Origin: UMGS1279 sp045540715
Lineage (GTDB): Bacteria > Bacillota > Clostridia > Oscillospirales > Acutalibacteraceae
DNA: 64,000 nucleotides
Assembly: GCA_045540715.1 (NCBI GenBank)
Contig: JAZQHT010000013.1
Location: forward strand, 1 to 64,000
Reading direction: 5' to 3'
The notes beneath the pieces are model-generated. The model was not told the origin of the DNA. It searched no databases and saw only the letters and a program-made list of their open reading frames with translations. Every line of letters starts with the position of its first letter. The stretch's first letter is position 1. The position numbers and the translations under genes were made by a program. Below, piece by piece: positions 57,461 to 64,000 of the stretch.

Positions 57461-58287
57461 ATTTTTATGCACTTCCCTTTTGAAACCAAAAAGATATTAT
57501 TAATTGCCCCTGTTTTTATAAGTGCTTTAAATACCGAGCGTTCACGCAGTTCTTTAAAACTGCCTGCATGAGCTGTTGTAATTACCGATACACCGCAATT
57601 AAATCCTTCACTTATTGCAATTGCTTCGTTTAAACTACTTATTTCATCAAAAATTATCACTTCGGGGTAAAGTGTTTTAATTGCAATTTGAATTCCCTTG
57701 TCTTTTGGAGTGTTATATAATACATCGGTCATTTCGCCAAAATCACCTTTTGCAATTTCACCGCGAGTGTCTATTATTACCACCCTTTTATTTATTCTTC
57801 TTGCAATATCTCTAAGCATTGTGGTTTTGCCACAGCCTGGCGGACCAAACAAAAGCGCCCCACCGCCCGAATAATATTTAAAAAAGTCATCTGCAGAGCC
57901 CTTTATTTCTTTGCTAATTCTAAGGTTTAAACTTGTAATATCTCTAAATGTTGAAATCTCACCGTTTTTTATAACCGCAGTTCCGCAAATTCCTAAACGA
58001 TGGCCGTTTTCTAAAATTACAAATCCCTCTTTTATTTCCTCTTCGTGAGAATATACCGAGTGTTTGCAAAACCTTAAAAAACTTTCTTCTATGTCTTCTT
58101 TAAAGGCAATAATGTTAAGCGGCATACTTTCGCCGTTTACTGTTACAAAGACTCTTTGATTTAGCCTTAAACGCACTTCTTCTATATCTTTTAAAAGCTC
58201 GTAATCAAGAGAGGTTATAAAGTTTTTTATTCTGTTATTAAAGCCGTAAAGTGATGAAAATATACTTAAATTTTCTTGCCGGTTCAT
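57457..58287 (-). CDS. spoIIIAA: stage III sporulation protein AA (AAA+ ATPase)
   Basis: This 276-aa mother-cell ATPase is related to secretion ATPases and energises or assembles the engulfment channel. It has Walker A GPPGCGKTTMLRDIARR (about 145-161), Walker B region VIIFDEI and TTAHAGS. It lacks a stretch of the N-terminus found in longer homologues. It is the first gene of the eight-gene operon, and the start follows AAGGACAAGG behind a sigma-E-like promoter. Confidence 0.95.
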   Translation of the reverse strand: MNRQENLSIFSSLYGFNNRIKNFITSLDYELLKDIEEVRLRLNQRVFVTVNGESMPLNIIAFKEDIEESFLRFCKHSVYSHEEEIKEGFVILENGHRLGICGTAVIKNGEISTFRDITSLNLRISKEIKGSADDFFKYYSGGGALLFGPPGCGKTTMLRDIARRINKRVVIIDTRGEIAKGDFGEMTDVLYNTPKDKGIQIAIKTLYPEVIIFDEISSLNEAIAISEGFNCGVSVITTAHAGSFKELRERSVFKALIKTGAINNIFLVSKGKCIKI

Positions 58288-58315
58288 ATATCCTTGTCCT
58301 TTTTTGTTCTAAAAA

Positions 58316-58344
58316 ACTATATGCTTTTAAAAACACCATTATGC
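58316..58344 (-). promoter_or_regulatory. sigma-E-type promoter of the spoIIIA operon
   Basis: On the minus strand GCATAAT (58338-58344), 14 nt, CATATAGT (58316-58323) matches the sigma-E pattern (-35 with ATA, -10 CATACANT, 14-nt gap) in seven of eight -10 positions. No sigma-A boxes overlap. Mother-cell expression after asymmetric division is expected. Confidence 0.75.
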
Positions 58345-58382
58345 ATAAAAAAAGACCGAGTTCATAAAAAATGAACTCGGTC
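58345..58382 (-). terminator. terminator of the thioesterase gene
   Basis: A perfect 12-bp stem GACCGAGTTCAT/ATGAACTCGGTC is followed on the minus strand by TTTTTTT. It insulates the sigma-E promoter directly downstream. Confidence 0.9.
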
Positions 58383-58395
58383 AAAATTTTATTTT

Positions 58396-58797
58396 TTATA
58401 GTTTTACGCTCACAAAAGTTGCTTCTGCAACAGTAGTACCTAAATTGTCGTAAATTTTAATTAGGTTAAATGCGTTTCTTTTACCGTTTTTTTGAAGGAC
58501 GTTTTCGGCATATAGAATATCTCCTTTAGCGCCGTTAACAAAACTAATACTGCTTTGTGCCGCAACCGCTAAAGCACCTTTTTTGTTTGTGGCTACCGCA
58601 CAACAAAAATCTGCTAACGTGAATATTGCGCCGCCCATTACACCGCCTGCCGCGTTGCGATGCTTGGGTGTTATTTTCATACTGCATTTTGCATAATCTT
58701 CTTTTACTTCAACAATTTCTATTCCGCTTACTTCGGTTGCATATAAATCGTTTTTGAAAAAATCTTTAATTTCTGATATATCATTAAATCCGTTCAT
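58396..58797 (-). CDS. hotdog-fold thioesterase (PaaI-like)
   Basis: This 133-aa protein has the hotdog pattern of PaaI-type acyl-CoA thioesterases: KITPKHRNAAGGVMGGAIFTLADFCCAVAT with the central helix, and the catalytic region around the conserved Gly-Gly. It probably cleaves small or aromatic acyl-CoAs. The substrate is unknown. It is a single gene upstream of spoIIIA, with its own terminator. Confidence 0.88.
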   Translation of the reverse strand: MNGFNDISEIKDFFKNDLYATEVSGIEIVEVKEDYAKCSMKITPKHRNAAGGVMGGAIFTLADFCCAVATNKKGALAVAAQSSISFVNGAKGDILYAENVLQKNGKRNAFNLIKIYDNLGTTVAEATFVSVKL

Positions 58798-58846
58798 AAA
58801 ATCACCTTGAAGTTATTATAACACCAAACATTTGGTTTTAAAAGTA

Positions 58847-59347
58847 TTATTTCTTAATTTTGAAATTCCAGTTTATATTTTTGTAATATTCATCGGCATA
58901 ATCTATACCAATGCGTTTTTGAGAGGTGTATTCAACTTCGGGTGCATCCATTAAAAATATTTTATCTTCTAATAAACTTACCCCGTTAAAAGACATATCA
59001 ATACCCATTGCCTTTGTAAGTTTGCCGGGACCGTCAAAACCTTCCACCCCGCGTATCAACACAGCTTCGGGAAAATCTTTCGGGCCGCAAACAATATTAA
59101 GCAAATGGTGAATCCCATAACATAAATAAACGTAAGCCATCCCACCTTCGTTATACATAACGGCATTTCTTTTTGTTTTGCCGTTTTTTGCGTGGCAAGC
59201 GGTATCGGCTTCGCCGCAGTAGGCTTCGGTTTCGGTAATTTTGAATTTTAAAATATTGCCGTTATTGTTTACGCATAAATATTTACCCAATAATTTGGGT
59301 GCTAAAGTGGGTGCGCTATTTAAATAAAATTCTTTTTTTAATTTCAT
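58847..59347 (-). CDS. mpg: DNA-3-methyladenine glycosylase (AAG/Mpg type)
   Basis: This 166-aa base-excision enzyme removes 3-methyladenine and other alkylated or deaminated purines. The family motifs are LLGKYL, catalytic Glu in ITETEAYCGEADTACHA (about 39-55), MYNEGGMAYVYLCYGIHHLLNIV and ALIRGVEG-like VLIRGVEG with GPGKLTKAMGID. It is shorter than typical (about 200 aa), mostly in the C-terminal third, but all core motifs are present. Confidence 0.92.
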   Translation of the reverse strand: MKLKKEFYLNSAPTLAPKLLGKYLCVNNNGNILKFKITETEAYCGEADTACHAKNGKTKRNAVMYNEGGMAYVYLCYGIHHLLNIVCGPKDFPEAVLIRGVEGFDGPGKLTKAMGIDMSFNGVSLLEDKIFLMDAPEVEYTSQKRIGIDYADEYYKNINWNFKIKK

Positions 59348-59395
59348 AAAATCACCGTTTTAAGTTTAGCATAACCCTACCTTTTTAACAAGTGG

Positions 59396-59424
59396 TTGCT
59401 AATTTTTTATCTCTGTGTTAAACT
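59396..59424 (+). promoter_or_regulatory. promoter of bioY flanked by an inverted repeat
   Basis: -35 TTGCTA (59396-59401), 17 nt, -10 TAAACT (59419-59424). AACAAGT (59387-59393) and ACTTGTT (59422-59428) form an inverted repeat around the promoter and could be a repressor site. It does not match the BirA operator well. Confidence 0.45.
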
Positions 59425-59441
59425 TGTTTTTGAGGTGTAAA

Positions 59442-59987
59442 ATGAAGAAACAAAGTATTAAAAGCTTTACAACAATAGCCATATTTTCAAGTCTTACTTG
59501 TATTTCGGCCTACTTGTATTTTCCGCTTATTGTACCCATAACTTTACAACTTTTAATTATTGCCTTATCAACCCAACTTTTAGGGGTTAAAAACGCTGTA
59601 ATTTCTTATACCGTATATTTTTTACTTGGTATTTTGGGCCTACCTGTTTTTTCTAATTTTTCAAGCGGTTTTTCTGCACTTTTTAATACAAGCGGCGGCT
59701 TTATAATTGGTTTTTACCTTTTTATAATTATAAAAGGGGTTACTAAAAATTCAACCAGTAACAATGCCTTAAACAAGGTTTTATCTAACGGTTTAGCGCT
59801 AATTACCCTTTATGCTTTTGGCAGTGTTTGGTTTACCTTTATTTATTACGGAAGTTTTAATTTAAAGTTTTATATTTCTTCTTTAGCTATTTCTGTTTTG
59901 CCCTTTATTTTACCCGATATTGTAAAAATTGTTGTTGCAGAATTAATTGCAACAAGGTTAAATAAAATTATAAAAAAAGCACGGTAA
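59442..59987 (+). CDS. bioY: biotin transporter BioY (ECF S component)
   Basis: This 181-aa membrane protein with six helices captures biotin. Conserved parts are PITLQLLIIALSTQLLG and the loop SGFSALFNTSGGFIIGFYLF, which corresponds to the GG-x-GY-x-x-GF region of BioY. The frame begins at 59415, but the ATG at 59442 follows GAGGTG. It is a single gene. It can work with the ECF module encoded elsewhere or alone. Confidence 0.92.
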   Translation: MKKQSIKSFTTIAIFSSLTCISAYLYFPLIVPITLQLLIIALSTQLLGVKNAVISYTVYFLLGILGLPVFSNFSSGFSALFNTSGGFIIGFYLFIIIKGVTKNSTSNNALNKVLSNGLALITLYAFGSVWFTFIYYGSFNLKFYISSLAISVLPFILPDIVKIVVAELIATRLNKIIKKAR

Positions 59988-60002
59988 ACCGTGCTTTTTA
60001 TT
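59974..60002. terminator. bidirectional terminator
   Basis: AAAAAGCACGGT and ACCGTGCTTTTT form a 12-bp stem. The bioY stop codon lies in its centre, and it also ends the converging transglutaminase gene. Confidence 0.88.
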
Positions 60003-62441
60003 TTAATATAAGGCTTTTATGAATATAAATACAATTTTTTCTATAAAGTTTAGTTCTTTTAAAAGTTTTGTTTTATATTCATCTGTAATACTATTGGCCG
60101 TTAGCAATTCTTCGTTGGTAATATTATCTTCTGAAAAAGCCGCTTTTAAGAAAATATTCATTAGCATTATTGCATTTTCTTTTGTTAAGGCGCGGCTAAT
60201 TTTAGCGGCATAATCCATATAACGAAGATAGGGCATCATTTCTGTATTTTTAATTTTTTCGAACAATAACAGCTTATTAAAATACTTGTAAATTACAAAT
60301 ATAGACTGTTTATCTGCCTTTAAAATTCTAGATTTTCGTATATGGCAAATTATTAGTAGGCGCACACCCAAAATAATCAACAATGCTAAAACTATGCCTA
60401 TTATTACTAAGACTATAATTCCGACAACCTTTAAAACTTCTACCAAGCCTTTTAAAAATTCGTCCCAGAAAGATTTTTCTTCTATTTCTTCAACTACGTT
60501 TTCCGGAATTTCGGGTGGTGGTATAACCACCGTTTCATTAGAATTTACGTCAATATAAAAGTCGTCGGTATCTTCTTCTGTATCACTTGGTCCCGATAAA
60601 GTATCGTTATAAAATCCGGGTGTTACTTCAACCGAAATCCAACCGTAGTTTTTAGAATAAATTTCAACCCAAGCGTGAGCCTCTTTATCTGTAACGTCTA
60701 TAACAAAATTACCATCTTCGTTTTCTTCAAGGCCATCAAAGGTTTCGGGTGTTAAAATAAAGCCTTCAACGTATCTTGCAGGAACCCCCGCCGCGCGAAG
60801 CATTAAGGTTGCAGTTGCGGCATAATGTGGGCTATATCCCCTTTTGTTTTCGCGTAAAAAGTAGTTTACAAAGTCGCGTCCGCTTGGCACTGCTCCCGGA
60901 TAATCGGTGCACTCGGTATTATCCCTTAAATATTTTCTAATACTATCTGCAATGGCATAATCATCATAAGCGTTAGCTATTATAGGCTCTACCATTGTTT
61001 TTAAATATTCATTATTTTTAGGTAGTTGTAAATACTCTTTTTCAACGTAACTATTATAAGTATTGCTTACGTACTGATATTCGGGTGTTACGTATAAATT
61101 CGAGTTGGTTACTTTTATGTAACTTGTGGTATCCATAAAGCAAGTATAAGAATAACTTGTTTTGTTAGTGGGTTTTGCGGTTAAATCGTAATTATACTTA
61201 AATTCAGATGGAAAATATGTGTTTTCAAAAGTATATGCATAATTCTTTTGACGTCTTAAATTGCTTATTGTTATATTTTTTTGAAGACTATAAATATAAC
61301 CGTCAGAGCCTTCTTCTACAATACTGTTTAGTGCCGCTCCCGTCATTTGTTGCGGGTAAAGTTTATATCTTTCAAAGGCATCAAACATTTCTTGATAATC
61401 ATCATAATTATCAAACTCGGTAAAGGTATTACCGTTATATTTTGCACCAACAAAGCCTTTAACGTAAAGGTTTTCTGTGTACAGTCCGCTTGTTTCAATT
61501 GTTAAGTGATGGCGATTTCTAATATCACGATCGCCATATTTATAAAGGCGGCCGTCTTTCATACTTGCGTCGCGGTCTTCACCTGTTATAAGGTCGTAAA
61601 TATTATCGAAACCTTCTTTAATTGCAAGGCGTAAATCTTTTGTACCGTTATCACGCGTATAGCCCCCCAAGGTTAAAAGGGTGTTACAAGCTAAAAATGC
61701 AAGTAAAGTAATAACGGCCACCACAGCGCCAATGCCAACTGCTTTTGTTTGTTTTACGGCTTTTTGTTTTTTGTCTTTTCTGTTTTTTACAATACTTGAA
61801 GCAAAAATTGCAAACGCACCGGTCCAGCCAGCAAGTAAAATGCTAAAAGCATAATAAGGCGGCACACAACCAAACGCTACACCTATTTCAAAAAATGGGA
61901 AGGTAATTAAAAATAATGGGAAAAATCTTATTTTTTCTCTGTTGAAAGCCGTTACCCCTAAAGATAAAATTACACTTACAACACTTACTGCAAAGGTAGT
62001 ATTTAAGCCGTTTAGTGCTTTAAAATCTACCGTGTAATTTTTGGTCCAATACATAGCATCGTAAATAACGTCTTTTGCAAATAAAAAGGTATTATAAAAA
62101 CCGCTTATTAAATATGGTGCAAACACAACACATAAAATAAGAGTTATGCCTAAAATGCCAAAAATACCAATTCTTGAATATTTTTTAGGCATATAAAACA
62201 AACAAGAAAATACCAAAATACTAAAAGCTAAAACAACACAAACAATAAGGTAATTTACGTTAAACTTAAACATACCGCATATTGTTAAAATGGAGCCAAA
62301 GCTTAAAAGTGCCGATATTAAAATGTTTAAAGCAGCAGAAAGTAAGGGATGCTTTTTGCCGCCAATACCAACGTAGGTAATTTCTTTTTCGAATAAATTT
62401 ACGCCCGATAATACTTTGGGCTTTAATTTATTGTTTTCCAT
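60003..62441 (-). CDS. transglutaminase-like membrane protein (TgpA type) with Ser in place of the catalytic Cys
   Basis: This 812-aa protein has an N-terminal block of about six to seven membrane helices (residues 20-270), an external transglutaminase-like domain (about 480-620), an acidic linker, one more helix (about 660-690) and a cytoplasmic tail. In the core, the usual G-[YD]-C-x-x-[FHY]-A is RGYSPHYA, with Ser537 where Cys is expected. His589 (AHAWVE) is kept and the Asp position reads VEVTPG (Glu). It follows the DUF58 gene by 10 bp in a MoxR-DUF58-transglutaminase unit. Activity is doubtful. Confidence 0.88.
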   Translation of the reverse strand: MENNKLKPKVLSGVNLFEKEITYVGIGGKKHPLLSAALNILISALLSFGSILTICGMFKFNVNYLIVCVVLAFSILVFSCLFYMPKKYSRIGIFGILGITLILCVVFAPYLISGFYNTFLFAKDVIYDAMYWTKNYTVDFKALNGLNTTFAVSVVSVILSLGVTAFNREKIRFFPLFLITFPFFEIGVAFGCVPPYYAFSILLAGWTGAFAIFASSIVKNRKDKKQKAVKQTKAVGIGAVVAVITLLAFLACNTLLTLGGYTRDNGTKDLRLAIKEGFDNIYDLITGEDRDASMKDGRLYKYGDRDIRNRHHLTIETSGLYTENLYVKGFVGAKYNGNTFTEFDNYDDYQEMFDAFERYKLYPQQMTGAALNSIVEEGSDGYIYSLQKNITISNLRRQKNYAYTFENTYFPSEFKYNYDLTAKPTNKTSYSYTCFMDTTSYIKVTNSNLYVTPEYQYVSNTYNSYVEKEYLQLPKNNEYLKTMVEPIIANAYDDYAIADSIRKYLRDNTECTDYPGAVPSGRDFVNYFLRENKRGYSPHYAATATLMLRAAGVPARYVEGFILTPETFDGLEENEDGNFVIDVTDKEAHAWVEIYSKNYGWISVEVTPGFYNDTLSGPSDTEEDTDDFYIDVNSNETVVIPPPEIPENVVEEIEEKSFWDEFLKGLVEVLKVVGIIVLVIIGIVLALLIILGVRLLIICHIRKSRILKADKQSIFVIYKYFNKLLLFEKIKNTEMMPYLRYMDYAAKISRALTKENAIMLMNIFLKAAFSEDNITNEELLTANSITDEYKTKLLKELNFIEKIVFIFIKALY

Positions 62442-62451
62442 AAAAGCCCTC

Positions 62452-63624
62452 CTATAAAACCGTATCAACTAAGCTTGCGGCGGTATTTTTTGCAATTACT
62501 TGCAAAACCCCCGCGCCCTTAATCTGATCGGTCGGTGTATCGTTTTCGCGTAATGCTTCAGCAACTGTAATAAAAGATAAACTACCCATATTGCGCACTA
62601 CGTTTTCTACTCCAAATGTGTTTGCGGTGCAATAAACAATATGGGAATATTCGTTAGGATTTTGTTTTAAATACTCTAAAGTTCCTAGTCCTTCGCTTGT
62701 TTTAGAAGAAAGAATTAGTGATAAAACGGTATATAAATCCCCTTTGCTTTTAATATCTTCTTTGTAAATGCTTTCACTTTTGCCATCATACCAAGCAATA
62801 TGGTGGCGAATATTATTTTCGGCTAAAAAGCTCGACAAACACACCGCTGTTTCTATAACGGTGTCGATATAATCCAAAAAGCCTTCTTCTTGTTTTTTAG
62901 CATTTAGTTCTAAGGCTATCATTATTGAGGTATTAATAGGCAAAGAAAACTCTTTAACCATAATGTTACCTGTTTTTGTAGTTAACTTCCAATGTATGCG
63001 ATTAAGCTTATCTCCGCCCATAAAGTCGCGAATTTTAAAGATTTCAGAGGGATCGTCCCCTGCTTTTTGTTTTGAAAAAACGTCCGATTCGTTATTGATA
63101 TAAGAATTAACCCTTAAATTAACGGGGGTAGGAATAATCTCTGGTAAAAAGGAGATTACAAATTCTTTATTTACCTTATATTTAAAACTAAAAAGCTTAA
63201 AATAATCGTAAAAAACTACGTCCTTTATTTTAACTGCAATACTGCCTATATGTTCACTTGTTACAGCGTATTTAACCGTTTGCTTTGTAAGAGCAGGCGC
63301 AGAAACGTAAAGCTCACACTCTTCGTTTTCGCCTAAAAATTTGTTTTCTATAAAAAGGTTTACCTTTAAATTTTTAAGCGAAATAATAGAACGATTATGA
63401 ACTACAAAATATATAAGCGCTTCTTCACCTTTTTCTGCCGCACTATTGCTTATTTCTACTTCTACTTTGCTTAAAAGTCTTGCAATTAGGGTAATAATAA
63501 ATAAAAATACCGGTAAAACTGCAACAACTAAAAATAGAATTAAACTTAAAGTGTCTAAATACAAAATAAAGAATACTGCGGTGGCAACAAGCAAGGCTAA
63601 ATATCCAATTCTTATTTTTGCCAT
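62452..63624 (-). CDS. DUF58-domain membrane protein
   Basis: This 390-aa protein has two N-terminal membrane helices and a cytoplasmic or external vWA-like region with the DUF58 core motif (DPSEIFKIRDFMGGDKLNRIHWKLTTKTGNIMVKEF, about 200-235). It belongs to the MoxR-DUF58-TgpA module, thought to work in maturation or envelope processes. It lies between the AAA+ gene (13-bp gap) and the transglutaminase gene. Confidence 0.9.
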   Translation of the reverse strand: MAKIRIGYLALLVATAVFFILYLDTLSLILFLVVAVLPVFLFIITLIARLLSKVEVEISNSAAEKGEEALIYFVVHNRSIISLKNLKVNLFIENKFLGENEECELYVSAPALTKQTVKYAVTSEHIGSIAVKIKDVVFYDYFKLFSFKYKVNKEFVISFLPEIIPTPVNLRVNSYINNESDVFSKQKAGDDPSEIFKIRDFMGGDKLNRIHWKLTTKTGNIMVKEFSLPINTSIMIALELNAKKQEEGFLDYIDTVIETAVCLSSFLAENNIRHHIAWYDGKSESIYKEDIKSKGDLYTVLSLILSSKTSEGLGTLEYLKQNPNEYSHIVYCTANTFGVENVVRNMGSLSFITVAEALRENDTPTDQIKGAGVLQVIAKNTAASLVDTVL

Positions 63625-63637
63625 AAATATCCTCTAT

Positions 63638-64000
63638 TTATTTTATTTCGGGTAATGCGGTTTCTCTTAAAATGGTTTTAAATACGTCTTCTACGGTAGA
63701 GCCGTTTACACGTGCTTTGGGACTTAAAATTACACGGTGGCCCGCTGCTTCTAAAAATACTTCTGCAACGTCATCGGGAGCAACGTAATCGCGACCCGAT
63801 AAAAATGCGTGTGCACGAGAAAGACGTGCAATTGCAATAGCACCACGAGGACTCATGCCTAATTCTAGCATTGGGTGGTTACGGGTAGTTGCCGCAAGAC
63901 GAGCAATATAATCATAAATTGCCGGTGTTACTGTAATTTCTTCGGTAATTTGTTGCATACTAAGTAAATCTTCTTTGGTGCAAACGTTCTTAACGTCATC
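63638..64000 (-). CDS. MoxR-family AAA+ ATPase, 3' part
   Basis: Only the C-terminal ~120 residues lie in the window. The frame is open to the right edge, so the start is beyond it. The visible part is the AAA lid domain typical of MoxR (YIARLAATTRNHPMLELGMSPRGAIAIARLSRAHAFLSGRDYVAPDDV, then the HR[VI]xLSPKA region). It is a presumed chaperone acting with the DUF58 and transglutaminase proteins that follow. Confidence 0.93.
   Translation of the reverse strand, partial: DDVKNVCTKEDLLSMQQITEEITVTPAIYDYIARLAATTRNHPMLELGMSPRGAIAIARLSRAHAFLSGRDYVAPDDVAEVFLEAAGHRVILSPKARVNGSTVEDVFKTILRETALPEIK

Noticed and set aside
59387..59428. BirA operator before bioY
   Set aside because: The inverted repeat AACAAGT/ACTTGTT does not fit the usual GTTAAC-type half sites and spacing, so it is kept only as an unassigned repeat.

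Overview
The window looks like the chromosome of a low-GC, Gram-positive, anaerobic spore former of class Clostridia, probably a gut Oscillospirales/Ruminococcaceae-type lineage. The grounds are a complete spoIIIAA-AH operon behind a sigma-E-like promoter, strong AGGAG/AGGTG ribosome sites with frequent TTG starts, an archaeal-type short ProRS, oxygen-sensitive Fe-S proteins (ferredoxin, a siroheme reductase-like protein, a NifU-like/GGGtGRT pair), ECF vitamin transporters and several plant-polysaccharide enzymes. No phage, transposase, integrase or CRISPR was seen. Genus assignment is inference.

Layout. 0.2-7.4 kb: a secreted/membrane protein, proS, acpP, a Zn/Cd efflux operon (CadC-type repressor, stand-alone HMA domain, P-type ATPase) with its palindromic operator, a nitroreductase, a zinc-ribbon protein, ferredoxin and flavin reductase. 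7.5-10.5 kb: the NifU-like/GGGtGRT pair, followed by a 1.2 kb insert carrying a leucine-rich-repeat gene and ending in a second copy of the last 96 bp of the GGGtGRT gene. 10.5-23.1 kb (minus strand): a propeller lipoprotein, two paralogous cytoplasmic clan-A-like glycosidases, an iron/siderophore-type ABC transporter joined to a siroheme/ferredoxin protein and an SGNH esterase, then maf and yebC.

23.2-25.7 kb is the accessory hotspot. Two ~200 bp tandem units each begin with the first 18 nt of a tRNA-Ser(CGA), and the intact tRNA follows. Downstream lie three unrelated small genes, each preceded by the same compound terminator/promoter module. 25.7-31.7 kb (minus): thioredoxin system, then an ECF transporter (S, fused A-A', T) under a cobalamin riboswitch with a visible attenuator, and a CofE-like ligase. 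31.9-39.6 kb: glycogen branching enzyme, SIS protein, ribokinase, TrmB, ZIP transporter, FNT channel, GH127.

39.6-50 kb: ychF, then the operon hprK-ROK kinase-murB-rapZ-whiA-dnaE, with pfkA behind its own promoter. These genes link carbon control, sugar phosphorylation and cell-wall synthesis. 50-58.3 kb (minus): pantothenate uptake and phosphorylation (ECF S component, coaX), a lipoprotein, NAD salvage (pncB), Asp23 and the spoIIIA engulfment channel operon. 58.4-64 kb: thioesterase, 3-methyladenine glycosylase, bioY, and a MoxR-DUF58-transglutaminase cluster cut by the window edge.
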